Positions 18,275 through 27,127 of a stretch of 64,000 bases of DNA are shown here, piece after piece. The stretch is from Chryseobacterium sp. ON_d1 (GTDB lineage Bacteria; Bacteroidota; Bacteroidia; Flavobacteriales; Weeksellaceae): assembly GCF_006829085.1 (NCBI RefSeq), contig NZ_BJTC01000014.1:1-64000 (forward strand), in the 5' to 3' direction. Both the position numbers and the translations under genes were made by a program. The notes beneath the pieces were generated by a model. That model had not been told where the DNA came from. It worked only from the letters and a program-made list of their open reading frames with translations, and did no database searches. Position 1 is the stretch's first letter; each line of letters starts with the position of its first letter.

Positions 18275-18601
18275 ATGAATTTTGAAGAATTTAAAAACTG
18301 TGGATTAAGACGAAGCCTGGATGTCCTTTCTGGTAAATGGAAGCCGCTGATCCTGCAAAACCTCTTTGAGGAAGATCGGGTGCGTTTTGTGGAGCTTTGG
18401 CGGAATATGCCCAGGGTTTCAAAAAAAGTACTTGCAGAACAGTTAAAACAGCTGGAAGAAGATTTTATTATTGAACGGATTGAAGTGTATAATTTTCCGA
18501 GTGAAGTTTATTATAAACTAACAGAAAATGGACGAAAACTTGGACCTGTTCTTTCTGAACTTCATTTGTGGGGAAATGGATTGAGTAAGAAAATGGATTG
18601 A
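18275..18601 (+). CDS. HxlR-family winged-helix regulator
   Basis: 108 residues with the full HxlR signature: CGLRRSLDVLSGKWKPLIL at residues 9-27, MPRVSKKVLAEQLKQLEEDF in the recognition region, and KLTENGRKLGPVL in the wing. HxlR proteins are dimeric repressors or activators that respond to aldehydes, quinones or other electrophiles, often through the conserved Cys near the N-terminus (Cys9 here). It is divergent from the metallo-hydrolase gene, which it probably controls. The ATG is set by the typical short N-terminal arm. Confidence 0.92.
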   Translation: MNFEEFKNCGLRRSLDVLSGKWKPLILQNLFEEDRVRFVELWRNMPRVSKKVLAEQLKQLEEDFIIERIEVYNFPSEVYYKLTENGRKLGPVLSELHLWGNGLSKKMD

Positions 18602-18775
18602 GTTGTCAGTCTGTAATAAGATCTTAAAATGAGTTTCTTTTTGTAGTGAAGTTTAGTTTTTTATTAAAGTTGTTAAACTTTACAAAAATCAGGTGTGTTT
18701 ATTATGCGTAAAGCTTGATTCTAAAAAGCTTAATTGGTTCAAAATAATCAATGTAAAAATTTAAACAGCTTCATT

Positions 18776-18807
18776 AAAAAAATCGCGGTAAGTACTACTT
18801 ACCGCGA
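18776..18807 (-). terminator. Strong terminator of the GH5 gene
   Basis: A perfect 12-base stem TCGCGGTAAGTA/TACTTACCGCGA (18783-18794 with 18796-18807) is followed on the minus strand by seven T. It is GC-rich and probably also stops readthrough from the convergent HxlR gene. Confidence 0.85.
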
Positions 18808-18864
18808 AATGGTGTAAAAGATTTTAAAAATAAAATCACATTGATTTGTATCTTTTTGAATCGT

Positions 18865-20577
18865 TTAGTTCATCGCTATAAATTTGAACTTAAACAATTG
18901 ACAGGATGTACCATAATAATCCCAAAGCTGCAAGTTTGAGTTACCATCCATAGTACAGTTAGGGATATCCCAACCACGTGTGGCATCCACTTTTGATAAT
19001 ATTTTGTAGTAGCCATTGGAGACAGCGACTACCTGCCAGGCCTGTGCATCATTACCATAGTTCTGCCAAAGCCGTATTGAAGTTCCCAATGTATTGCTGT
19101 TACTGGTTAGGTCAATACAACGGTTAGATGCACTCGCTTTGGATACAAAACGCCAGTACCCGTTACCGGCATCGATAGCAACCCATCGCTGTGCAGAAGC
19201 ACCATTTCGTGTCCATGGTCTTAACACTGCGCCATTGGCATCCTCACCTGATTTTAGATCAAGTACTTTATTGGCGTCAGTCTGAAACTCGATTTCGTAA
19301 ATACCATTGTTGACCAGGCTATTGTTTGTATTACAGTTTCCAACAGGATAATTGGAAGATGCATATTGTTGGAACCACTGTTTAACTGGTGCAGCGCAGG
19401 CCTCCCAATCGTTGTTGTAGGCTGTTCCTGCATTAGGGTCACCCTTGTGGAGGAGGTTATCCGGAGCAAGAACATTCCAGCTTACATTACCCGATTGATC
19501 CGCAATATATTTCAGATTCGCACCAAATCCGCTTCCGCCTGCTGTCCCGGTTGTTCCGATACCAAAGGTTCCGTATCCCTGAGGAGCCCAGTCGGTTTCG
19601 GTAATGGCAATCGGTGCAATGTCTGCAATAGGCTTAACGTTAATATTCCATGCATTTTGAAAGGATTGATAGTTGCTGAGACCACCCCAGTAACCCGGAT
19701 AGATGTGAACGGCATATCCGATATTACCACCTGTGATCTGGTTATTGACATAACCCTGATAATGCGACTGCCACCCTGTACCCGGTATCCAGCAGACATT
19801 ATTGGCCCCGTTGTTACGGATGATATTGACTAATGGCTGGAAGAAGTTTTTAAGTGCTGCAAAGTGCTCGTTCCCCGTTGATCCCCATGTTCCGTTTGTC
19901 CCCAGGATCTCAACAGGTTCGTTGGCCAGTTCGAACATTACATTGTCAGCGTTCTTCAGGCTAGGATGTTGAGACAAAAATGTCCATACCGTTTTAAGAT
20001 AACTATGATAGGCATCGTTCACGGCAATACGGTTTGGACATACGCCTGGCGGGCGTAAGATCACATACATTCCCAGGCTGCGGGCATGGTTGATCAGTGG
20101 AATAATCACCTGATCCGTATAAGTTACCAGGCGGTTGTAATTGAATCTTGAGATATCGTTCTCAGGGATAGCCGGTCCGGGATCATTGGTCCAATACGGA
20201 TCAATATGAAGGCGGATGTAATTGAGATACCAGCCATCGGCAGAGCTGCTGAGCTTATTCATGACAGCTTTGTTGTAGTTCAGAGCTCCCTGAACATTGT
20301 AATTGTCCCAGGTACAGTATCCGGAATTGGCACCGTACTGGCATCCATTAAACCAGGGGCTGGGTGTTATGGCAACCCCATGTAAGACAACGTTATTGCC
20401 ACACGGATCTTGGAGGTATCTGCCTCCGACATGCAATGTTGGTGTTGCGGCCAATGCTCTTGCGCTGGCATTGAGGTTGGTTTCGGGTTCTTCGAGTAAA
20501 TTTTTCTCATCCATCGTAGAACAGCTGGAAAGAATAATTAACAGAAAGGCCAGTAGCCACATTTTGTTTGTTTTCAT
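18865..20577 (-). CDS. GH5-type glycoside hydrolase lipoprotein with ricin-type lectin domain
   Basis: 570 residues. A lipoprotein signal peptide ends in ILSSC (Cys19), so the enzyme sits on the outer membrane or is surface-exposed. A GH5-like catalytic barrel (about 45-410) shows the acid/base motif FELANEP and the nucleophile ITETDW. Other conserved parts are NYIRLHIDPYW, MYVILRPPG and YAVHIYPGYWG. The C-terminal 140 residues (about 425-570) form a beta-trefoil with Q-x-W repeats (QRWV, QAWQ), a carbohydrate-binding module. It likely cleaves a beta-1,4-linked glucan or mannan. The gene looks GC-richer than its neighbours in places: two 60-base lines counted by hand were 50 and 58 percent. 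It is not next to SusC/D genes, so it is not a classic polysaccharide locus. Confidence 0.9.
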   Translation of the reverse strand: MKTNKMWLLAFLLIILSSCSTMDEKNLLEEPETNLNASARALAATPTLHVGGRYLQDPCGNNVVLHGVAITPSPWFNGCQYGANSGYCTWDNYNVQGALNYNKAVMNKLSSSADGWYLNYIRLHIDPYWTNDPGPAIPENDISRFNYNRLVTYTDQVIIPLINHARSLGMYVILRPPGVCPNRIAVNDAYHSYLKTVWTFLSQHPSLKNADNVMFELANEPVEILGTNGTWGSTGNEHFAALKNFFQPLVNIIRNNGANNVCWIPGTGWQSHYQGYVNNQITGGNIGYAVHIYPGYWGGLSNYQSFQNAWNINVKPIADIAPIAITETDWAPQGYGTFGIGTTGTAGGSGFGANLKYIADQSGNVSWNVLAPDNLLHKGDPNAGTAYNNDWEACAAPVKQWFQQYASSNYPVGNCNTNNSLVNNGIYEIEFQTDANKVLDLKSGEDANGAVLRPWTRNGASAQRWVAIDAGNGYWRFVSKASASNRCIDLTSNSNTLGTSIRLWQNYGNDAQAWQVVAVSNGYYKILSKVDATRGWDIPNCTMDGNSNLQLWDYYGTSCQLFKFKFIAMN

Positions 20578-21363
20578 AGTTTAAATATTAATATTAAAAG
20601 GTGATTTTATTTTACTCATCAATGTTTCGATTCCCTAGCCTGTACAGGAGGGTTGGATGTTTTAATTTTAATTGGACGGTAAGGTAATGCTGCAACACTG
20701 TAATGATCACTCAATAGGATACTGAGCATGATCTTTGTTGCTTTGTTCTCAGATTTCAGAACAATGGAATCGTTTCTATTCCTGTTGAGAGTGTTTCTTC
20801 TCATTTCTGGATCATCCATCTTAAATATGATATTATGAAAATCTGAATTCTAATTGATAACTATTGTTAGTTTGTGATAAAAATACATATATTATTGAAT
20901 ATAAATCAATATTTATTTAAAATTAACATAAAAAAATCAATATCATAAATAAAATAATCAGTAAATAGTCATAAGGTTTTTATAATAAAGAAAATAAACA
21001 GAACCTTATCATAATTTTTTTTTATGATATAGATTAAAAAAAACGGAAGTCATATTTATTTTGTATCAAAACTTTTAATATTAGCTCAAAAAAACCTCAC
21101 AAAAAAAACGAGATTCCTATTAAATCATCAATGAAATTATTGTAAGGGAAAATATAATTACTGATTTTGATGATTTTTGGTGGAGATTAAATGTCCCTTA
21201 GAATCCATTTACAGATAATGCCTTTTGTCCAGAATCTATTTTTCATGTCTTCCCCAGACTTTATTTCATTTTTTGTACCTTTAAATGGATAATCTTCTGG
21301 GAGCCCTTTTTATCCGAAAAGGTTAACAGATTCAGTATAAAAGACTAATAACAATTTTTACAA
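20578..21363. other. 786-base gap without a confident gene
   Basis: Between the GH5 gene and the next plus-strand gene. It is AT-rich with runs of A and T. A weak 66-codon minus-strand ORF (20619-20819) is not supported by any motif or by a start region. Short inverted repeats occur near 20970-21030 (ATAAGG...CCTTAT), and a leader of unknown size precedes 21364. No RNA gene is recognised. Confidence 0.6.
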
Positions 21364-21915
21364 ATGAAAAGAATCATTATTTTGATTTCCTGCGTATTAG
21401 GTGCATGGGGACATGCTCAGACTACACTGCCGTCCATTCAAAGATTTACTACAACTTCCCGCGGACTATCTGTCAATTCAAGAAAAGGAACATTGATTGA
21501 GAAAAAAATAATTAATGTTGGTAGGTTTAAGAATCTGAATATTCAGAAAATCGTAACCAAAGATGTTTCAGATAATTCACCAGAAACTCTTCTGGGAATT
21601 ATGTATGAATACGAAACTTTTGATGAAATCTCCAAGAAGACACTCACTATAGATAAAAATGAATTGGAAAAGCTGATCCAGGCTCTTCAGATCATGGAAC
21701 AGAAAGAAAATGAAAAAACAAATCAGGAAACCAAATATAAATTCGTTACCATGAGTAATATTGAATTCGGAAGTGTTTATCGGGAAAAACTTTCTTCGTG
21801 GCTTCATTATATAAAAATCCCATCCAATCATTTTAATCAGAATGTACTGGATTTCAATAAAGATGAACTGAAGGAGCTAATTGCTATTTTAAAGAAAGCA
21901 GAACAGGAACTCTAA
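21364..21915 (+). CDS. Secreted hypothetical protein, 183 residues
   Basis: A clear signal peptide (MKRIIILISCVLGAWGHAQ, cleavage after HAQ) indicates export to the periplasm or beyond. The mature part alternates short beta segments with a charged helix (NELEKLIQALQIMEQKENEK). It has two similar endings of the type DKNELEKLIQAL and NKDELKELIAIL, which suggests an internal repeat of a beta-strand then helix unit around residues 95-110 and 165-180. I know no family. It is monocistronic and ends before a bidirectional hairpin shared with bioA. Confidence 0.75.
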   Translation: MKRIIILISCVLGAWGHAQTTLPSIQRFTTTSRGLSVNSRKGTLIEKKIINVGRFKNLNIQKIVTKDVSDNSPETLLGIMYEYETFDEISKKTLTIDKNELEKLIQALQIMEQKENEKTNQETKYKFVTMSNIEFGSVYREKLSSWLHYIKIPSNHFNQNVLDFNKDELKELIAILKKAEQEL

Positions 21916-21969
21916 GAAACAATCAGACAACTATTGTGGATGTAAAACGCTAACTGCAAAAAATTTAAA

Positions 21970-22000
21970 AACCTTATAGGTTTACAGGACCTATAAGGTT
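21970..22000. terminator. Bidirectional terminator between the secreted protein gene and bioA
   Basis: A perfect 12-base stem (AACCTTATAGGT with ACCTATAAGGTT) has a 7-base loop and A/T-rich flanks on both sides. Confidence 0.8.
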
Positions 22001-22036
22001 GAAAAATTAAAAAAAATTATTACCTGAAGGGATCGT

Positions 22037-23329
22037 TTAATCTCTAAACTGATCCAAAACTTCCATAATATTCTGATATACAAAATCCAATTCTTGGGAA
22101 GTAATACAATATGGCGGAACCAGATAGATTACATTTCCCAGCGGCCTCATAATAATCCCTCTCTGTAAGAATTCATTGTACAGCTTCTTCCCTATCTCAT
22201 TGAAATAAGAAGTATCATTCCCGGTTTTAAAATCGAAAGCTAAAATAGTTCCGATCTGTCTAACCTTTTCTACATGAGGATGTAAAGCAAGTGTTTTTAC
22301 AAACTCTGAATGTTGATGAGCAATGCGGTTGATATTCATTTGAGTTTCGTTTGTCAAAAGTATTTCCATACTGGCGAGAGCAGCCGTACAGGCTAAAGGA
22401 TTTGCAGTGAACGAATGTCCGTGAAATAAGGTTTTATAACGGTCATCCGACAGAAAAGCATTGTAAATTTCATTGGAACAGGTGGTGATTCCCATGGGCA
22501 TCGTGCCTCCCGTTAAACCTTTTGAAAAACACATAATGTCAGGCTTTTCCGTAAGATAATCTGCTGCGAAAAGCTTACCTGTTCTCCCAAATCCGGTAAA
22601 AACTTCGTCCTGAATCATAAGAATGCCTTCTTCTCTGCAGTATTTCATCAGCTGGCTGAGATCTTCAGGTTTATACATCAACATTCCGGCAGCTCCCTGA
22701 ATTAGCGGTTCATAGATAAAGCAGGCTACTTCATCAGCGCGTTCTTTAATCTGCGCATGCAGGCTTTCCAGATTTTCTGAATTGGGTGTGTCAATAAATA
22801 CAACTTCAAACAGCATGCTTTCAAAAGGTCTTGTCCAGAAACTTTTTCCACTTACAGACATCGCTCCGAAGGTGTCTCCGTGATAAGCATTTTTAAAAGC
22901 TAAAATCTTTGTCTTCTTCTGTTCTTTATTGTATGCATATTGAATACACATTTTTAAAGCAACTTCTACTGCTGTAGACCCGTTATCTGAATAAAAAACT
23001 TTTTCCTGGCCAGCCGGAAGAAGTTTCAGTAAATTTTCTGAAAGCTGTACGGCTGGTTCATGCGTAAATCCCGCAAAAATAACCTGCTCCAATGTATTTA
23101 ACTGTTCAAAAACACGCTGTGCAATATAAGGATGAGAATGTCCGTGCAACGTAACCCACCAGGATGAAACAACATCCAGATATTTTTTTCCTTCGTTGTC
23201 ATACAAGTAAATTCCTTTTCCCTTTACAATTGGAATGGCATCATCAGCTGTTTTCATCTGGGTGTAAGGATGCCAATTGACTGCTCTATCCCTCTGTTGA
23301 AGGCTGATTTCTTTTGTTATTGTATTCAT
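22037..23329 (-). CDS. bioA: Adenosylmethionine-8-amino-7-oxononanoate aminotransferase
   Basis: PLP enzyme that converts 8-amino-7-oxononanoate (KAPA) to 7,8-diaminopelargonate with S-adenosylmethionine as amino donor, the third committed biotin step. 430 residues, full length. The substrate-pocket sequence VVSSWWVTLHGHSHP (residues 53-67) is diagnostic of BioA within class III aminotransferases. Asp241 (DEVFTGFGRTG) and the Schiff-base Lys270 (FSKGLTGG) are present. It is the last gene of the leftward biotin cluster but lies 353 bases after bioB, with an inverted repeat element between. It may therefore be partly uncoupled or have its own promoter. Confidence 0.97.
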   Translation of the reverse strand: MNTITKEISLQQRDRAVNWHPYTQMKTADDAIPIVKGKGIYLYDNEGKKYLDVVSSWWVTLHGHSHPYIAQRVFEQLNTLEQVIFAGFTHEPAVQLSENLLKLLPAGQEKVFYSDNGSTAVEVALKMCIQYAYNKEQKKTKILAFKNAYHGDTFGAMSVSGKSFWTRPFESMLFEVVFIDTPNSENLESLHAQIKERADEVACFIYEPLIQGAAGMLMYKPEDLSQLMKYCREEGILMIQDEVFTGFGRTGKLFAADYLTEKPDIMCFSKGLTGGTMPMGITTCSNEIYNAFLSDDRYKTLFHGHSFTANPLACTAALASMEILLTNETQMNINRIAHQHSEFVKTLALHPHVEKVRQIGTILAFDFKTGNDTSYFNEIGKKLYNEFLQRGIIMRPLGNVIYLVPPYCITSQELDFVYQNIMEVLDQFRD

Positions 23330-23412
23330 ATTATAGATCTAAAAAGTAGAAATGAGTGATGGAATTGGATTTAACAATAATTTAGTTGAATATGTTGGCG
23401 TAAATGTTGGAT

Positions 23413-23575
23413 TAATCGCAAAGGCGCAAAGTTTTATCATAGATTGCGAATATTTTAAGGCGCAAGAAAATCAAAGATTTTCAGCAAAGAATGTGTTTAA
23501 TTTTATCGGAGATAAAATCCTTGCGCCTTAAAATATTTCTTACTACAAAAGATTTTGCGTCTTTGCGTTTTCCAA
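23413..23575. repeat. Inverted pair of dispersed repeats between bioB and bioA
   Basis: A full 77-base copy of the dispersed element lies inverted at 23499-23575: TTGGAAAACGCAAAG read from the right end, through ATTTTAAGGCGCAAGGATTT, to a TCTCCGA hairpin. A partial direct copy lies at 23413-23466. AATATTTTAAGGCGCAAG (23449-23466) pairs perfectly with 23520-23537, so the transcript could form a large stem between bioB and bioA. The rest of the 353-base gap 23330-23682 shows no gene. Confidence 0.7.
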
Positions 23576-23682
23576 CTTGTACTGCAGTTTATAAAAATTC
23601 AAAAACCAATTTTATAATAAGCGCTATAATACCAATAATCCAACTCATCACTCATCATTTATCATTTATAATTCATAATTAT

Positions 23683-24666
23683 CTAACAGCATGTTTCTTT
23701 TTTCATCATAGGTTTCAGTCCTAAGGTCTGCAGCATCTGCATGTCTTCAGATACACCCGGATTAGGTGTTACTAAGAGCGTTTCTCTTTCTCCTGTGAAA
23801 ATAGAATTAGCCCCTGCCATAAAGCACCACGCCTGCTCTGTTTCAGACATTTCAATACGTCCGGCACTTAATCTTACCATAGAAGACGGCATTACAATTC
23901 TGGCTGTAGCAATCATTCTTACCATTTCCCACGTGTCAACTTTTTCATTATCTTCTAATGGTGTTCCTGCTACTCTCGCTAATGCATTGATAGGAACGGA
24001 TTCCGGATGTTTTGGCATTGTTGCCAGTGTAAGAAGCATTGAAATTCTGTCTCTGTGTGTTTCACCAAGCCCGATAATTCCTCCGGAACACACCGTGATT
24101 CCTGCTTTTCTTACATTATTGATGGTATTGATCCTATTGTCAAAAGTTCTGGTAGAGATGATCTCCTCATAATACTGCTCAGAGGTATCAAGGTTGTGAT
24201 TGTAAGCATATAATCCTGCTTCCTGAAGCCTTACAGCCTGTTCTTCCGTAAGCATCCCTAACGTACAGCAGACTTCAAGACCAAGGTCATTTACTCCTTT
24301 CACCATGTCAATCACTCTGTCAAAATCACGGTTATTACGAACTTCACGCCATGCTGCCGCCATACAGAACCTTGAAGATCCCGAATCTTTTGCTTTTTGT
24401 GCATGGGCAATTACGGTTTCTGTAGGTAATAAAGCCTGTACTTTGATGTTGGTGTGATAACGTGCTGCCTGTCCGCAGTAGGAGCAGTCTTCAGGACATC
24501 CACCTGTTTTGATGGATAATAAAGTAGATATCTGCACTTCGGAAGGATCATGCCATTGGCGGTGTACAGTGGCTGCTTTATAGATCAGTTCCATCAGAGG
24601 AAGGTGATGAATTTCCTCAATTTCTTCTTTCGTCCAATTGTTTCTCAATGTTGTTTTTGTATCCAT
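23683..24666 (-). CDS. bioB: Biotin synthase
   Basis: Radical SAM enzyme inserting sulfur into dethiobiotin to form biotin. 327 residues. The CxxxCxxC cluster motif is complete (Cys57, Cys61, Cys64 in [12 protein letters not shown]). The auxiliary [2Fe-2S] ligands are expected among later Cys residues such as in EVCCTLGM, with the Arg of [11 protein letters not shown] nearby. The protein ends with a KKETCC tail, a common BioB feature. The start ATG overlaps the bioD stop by one base (TAATG), so translation is coupled. Confidence 0.98.
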   Translation of the reverse strand: MDTKTTLRNNWTKEEIEEIHHLPLMELIYKAATVHRQWHDPSEVQISTLLSIKTGGCPEDCSYCGQAARYHTNIKVQALLPTETVIAHAQKAKDSGSSRFCMAAAWREVRNNRDFDRVIDMVKGVNDLGLEVCCTLGMLTEEQAVRLQEAGLYAYNHNLDTSEQYYEEIISTRTFDNRINTINNVRKAGITVCSGGIIGLGETHRDRISMLLTLATMPKHPESVPINALARVAGTPLEDNEKVDTWEMVRMIATARIVMPSSMVRLSAGRIEMSETEQAWCFMAGANSIFTGERETLLVTPNPGVSEDMQMLQTLGLKPMMKKETCC

Positions 24667-25280
24667 TATCCTATTTTTGTTATTGTTAATTGCTTTGCAG
24701 CATGTTTGATAGATTCTTTATCGGGGGTGCTGATCTCCGGAATCTTTATGATTTTTGTTTCTTTTTCTATAAAACTGCAGATCACTCTTTCTGTATCTTC
24801 CGGGAAATCTCCGTTAAGAATTAAATACTCAAGCTGAATTTCTCTCTGTTGTAAAGCCAGGATGGAGAGCAAGCTATGATTGATGCAGCCTAAATAATTT
24901 CTGATTACCAATGCTACAGGAAGACTTAATTCTTCAATGAGATCAATCATAAAAGTAGTGTCTGAAATGGGTACCATAAGTCCTCCGGCTCCCTCTACAA
25001 TTAATGGGCTTGCTGTTTTTGGAAGTTGAAAATCATTCAGATTGATGGTGATATTTTCTTCTTTTGCAGACTGATGGGGTGAGGCTGCCAGCTGTAAACG
25101 GTAAGTTTCAGGATGACAGATATTTGTATCAGTCCATGCTTCAATTTTATGACTGTCTGTATAGTGCAGATCACCTGACTGTATGGGTTTCCAGTATTCT
25201 GTTTTAAAATGCTGAACCAAAACGGCTGAGCACACTGTTTTTCCTATTTCGGTTCCTATTCCTGTTATAAATAATTTCAT
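24666..25280 (-). CDS. bioD: ATP-dependent dethiobiotin synthetase
   Basis: Forms the ureido ring of dethiobiotin from 7,8-diaminopelargonate, CO2 and ATP. I choose the ATG at 25280 (204 residues) because the protein then begins [15 protein letters not shown], with the BioD P-loop at residues 7-15, as in the family. An upstream ATG at 25352 would add 24 residues unlike any BioD and overlap bioF. Other motifs are the SGDLHYTDS substrate segment and the [11 protein letters not shown] loop. The gene lies between bioF (49-base gap) and bioB (1-base overlap) on one transcript. Confidence 0.95.
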   Translation of the reverse strand: MKLFITGIGTEIGKTVCSAVLVQHFKTEYWKPIQSGDLHYTDSHKIEAWTDTNICHPETYRLQLAASPHQSAKEENITINLNDFQLPKTASPLIVEGAGGLMVPISDTTFMIDLIEELSLPVALVIRNYLGCINHSLLSILALQQREIQLEYLILNGDFPEDTERVICSFIEKETKIIKIPEISTPDKESIKHAAKQLTITKIG

Positions 25281-25329
25281 TTTTTTTGTGATTCGGGGAT
25301 TCGTGTTCCGGGTTTTGAATGTTATTTCT

Positions 25330-26445
25330 TTAGTTTTCAATAAATTCTTCAATAATTCCTGTCAGTTTTACAATTTCCTCTTCTGTGTTAAAGCTGTGGA
25401 GGCATATTCTTAACCTTTCACTTCCTGCTTTTACTGTGGGACTGTAGATGGCATAGGTTAAAAATCCTTCCTCAGATAAAGCATCCTGTAAGCTTTTCAG
25501 TCTTTGGTTATCCGGTATTATAATAGCCTGAACCGGACTTGCTTCTGCGGACGGAGACTGTAAATTCCTGCTTCGGAAAGTTTTAATATTGTTCTGAAGC
25601 TGAATGGCCAGGTGGTGATTTTGATCTAAAAATTCATATCCTGTTTTGATACTCATCCACTGAAAATCCTGTGCTGAAGTCGTATAAATGAATGGGCTTG
25701 CAAAATTCACCAGGTAAGATTTCACCGTTTCACGACAAAGAATTGTGGCTCCATGGCTTCCGAGGGCTTTTCCATAGGTTATGACTGCGGCAGAAATCTG
25801 ATGCTGTAATTGATATTGTTCAATCAGTCCATATCCGAAGACTCCAAAAGCGTGAGCTTCATCTACAATCAGAGAGGCTTTGTATTTACTGGCGAGTGAA
25901 GCGATTTCCCGGATCGGAGCAAAATCCCCTTCCATAGAATAAAGGCTTTCTATTGCGATATAGCAGTGATTTTTTTGTTTTTTTAAAATGTTTTTAAGAT
26001 CTTTAAGGTCATTATGTTTGAATTTCAGTTTTTTAGCATTCGATAATTTACAGCCGTCATGCACTGACCGATGGATCTGTTCGTCCACAATCACGGTATC
26101 GTGACGGCTTGGAAGTGTAGAAAACAAAGCCAGATTGGCATTGTATCCGGACGGAAAAAGTAACGCAGACTCAAACTGATGTTTTTGAGCAATATCCTTT
26201 TCCACAGAAACTGCAATATCGCTGTTTCCGCTAATTAGCCTTGAACCTGTACTTCCGGAAAGCAGCTGAGGGTTATCTGTAATCTTTTGTAGTAGTAAAT
26301 ATTGAAGTTCTTTACTTCTTGCAAATCCCAGATAATCATTGGAATAAAAATCAATTCCATCAGATTGAAGTTTTAAACGCCTTAATGTTCCCTCCTCTTT
26401 TCTTTTGTCAAGAGATTCCTGAAAATGAGAGCTGTTGCTAAGCAT
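25330..26445 (-). CDS. bioF: 8-amino-7-oxononanoate synthase
   Basis: PLP-dependent decarboxylative condensation of pimeloyl-ACP (or CoA) with alanine. 371 residues. Landmarks: NDYLGFA (36-42), GSTGSRLISG (64-73), DEAHAFG (195-201) and the PLP Lys226 in ITYGKALGS. This combination within the alpha-oxoamine synthase family, and the neighbouring bio genes, make BioF rather than a glycine or serine palmitoyl-type enzyme the right call. Its start overlaps the end of the ferritin-like gene by 8 bases, so the two are translationally coupled. Confidence 0.95.
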   Translation of the reverse strand: MLSNSSHFQESLDKRKEEGTLRRLKLQSDGIDFYSNDYLGFARSKELQYLLLQKITDNPQLLSGSTGSRLISGNSDIAVSVEKDIAQKHQFESALLFPSGYNANLALFSTLPSRHDTVIVDEQIHRSVHDGCKLSNAKKLKFKHNDLKDLKNILKKQKNHCYIAIESLYSMEGDFAPIREIASLASKYKASLIVDEAHAFGVFGYGLIEQYQLQHQISAAVITYGKALGSHGATILCRETVKSYLVNFASPFIYTTSAQDFQWMSIKTGYEFLDQNHHLAIQLQNNIKTFRSRNLQSPSAEASPVQAIIIPDNQRLKSLQDALSEEGFLTYAIYSPTVKAGSERLRICLHSFNTEEEIVKLTGIIEEFIEN

Positions 26446-27061
26446 AATTCAATTGAGTGACTTCCTGGGTAACAGCATTGATCCATTCTTCATGCAATTC
26501 TTTTTCTATGGTTAAAATATGTTCTGCATGATACTTCCAGTCTGGAGCAAATTCATTAAGCTGATGAATCATTTCTTCCAAATGTCCTTCTTCTTCAAGA
26601 ATGATCGATTTTACCATAATTTTAGAAGATGCTTCTGTAAGTGCTTGTTGATAGACCGGATAAAGCTCATCAGCACGGACTTCAATAGCATAGGTTACAA
26701 AAAGATAGGCCGCGTATTTAATGTCTGTTTTGTTGAGATTGAATGCTTTCTGAAGGTAACGGCAGGCTTTAATATCCAATGAGTGGAGATATTGGCTTGT
26801 TGCAATTGGCGCCAGAAGTTCTGTGCTTTCGTAAGTTTTGCAGAGCTCAGGGTTTATTTTCCCAATTTGTTTTTTTAAATAATAAGCGTGGCGGTGTTCC
26901 TCAGCAGCATGTTTCAGCTGGATCTGAGAAACCAATGTTGGATGTTCACATTTTGATATTTTTCTTGCACCGGCATTTTCCATAAAAGAAAGGGTGTTCA
27001 GCCACTTGGCGTGGGTACTTCCTTTCTGTACAATTTTTTTTAACAGATGATGAAATTCCAT
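26438..27061 (-). CDS. Ferritin-like di-iron protein heading the biotin operon
   Basis: A 207-residue, all-helical protein with the six-ligand pattern of ferritin-like di-iron carboxylate enzymes: Glu28, Glu55-x-x-His58 (AAEEHRHAY), Glu127 (AIEVRADEL) and Glu157-x-x-His160 (LEEEGHLEE). There is no signal peptide. It is the first gene of the biotin operon and overlaps bioF by 8 bases. No bioC, bioH, bioI, bioW or bioZ is visible in the window, so the source of pimeloyl-ACP is open. A di-iron oxygenase could cut an acyl chain as the P450 BioI does. This role is inference; it might instead protect BioB or supply iron. I know no named family for this protein. Confidence 0.8.
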   Translation of the reverse strand: MEFHHLLKKIVQKGSTHAKWLNTLSFMENAGARKISKCEHPTLVSQIQLKHAAEEHRHAYYLKKQIGKINPELCKTYESTELLAPIATSQYLHSLDIKACRYLQKAFNLNKTDIKYAAYLFVTYAIEVRADELYPVYQQALTEASSKIMVKSIILEEEGHLEEMIHQLNEFAPDWKYHAEHILTIEKELHEEWINAVTQEVTQLNYA

Positions 27062-27079
27062 AGATTTTTATTTTGATGT

Positions 27080-27116
27080 CAAAAGTAGTATATTGCCGGA
27101 TGGTTACATGGTGCCA
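27080..27116 (-). promoter_or_regulatory. Biotin operon promoter and candidate MocR operator
   Basis: Read on the minus strand, 27080-27087 is TACTTTTG, a good -7 box, but no TTTG -33 element sits at the right distance. In its place is an imperfect palindrome TGGTTACATGGTGCCA (27101-27116). A promoter lacking -33 with a palindrome in that place suggests an activator, and the divergent MocR protein is the obvious candidate. The whole gap is 66 bases. Confidence 0.45.
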
Positions 27117-27127
27117 GTTTTGATATT

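Noticed and set aside
19366-19833. 155-codon plus-strand ORF opposite the GH5 gene
   Set aside because: Antisense to the catalytic core and lacks any motif; long frame explained by the higher GC of that gene.
20619-20819. 66-codon minus-strand ORF upstream of the GH5 gene
   Set aside because: No motif, no clear start signal and no recognisable similarity; it lies in the probable leader of the GH5 gene and may be chance.
25281-25352. Upstream ATG giving BioD 24 extra residues
   Set aside because: The extra residues are unlike any BioD and overlap bioF; the ATG at 25280 places the P-loop at the usual distance.
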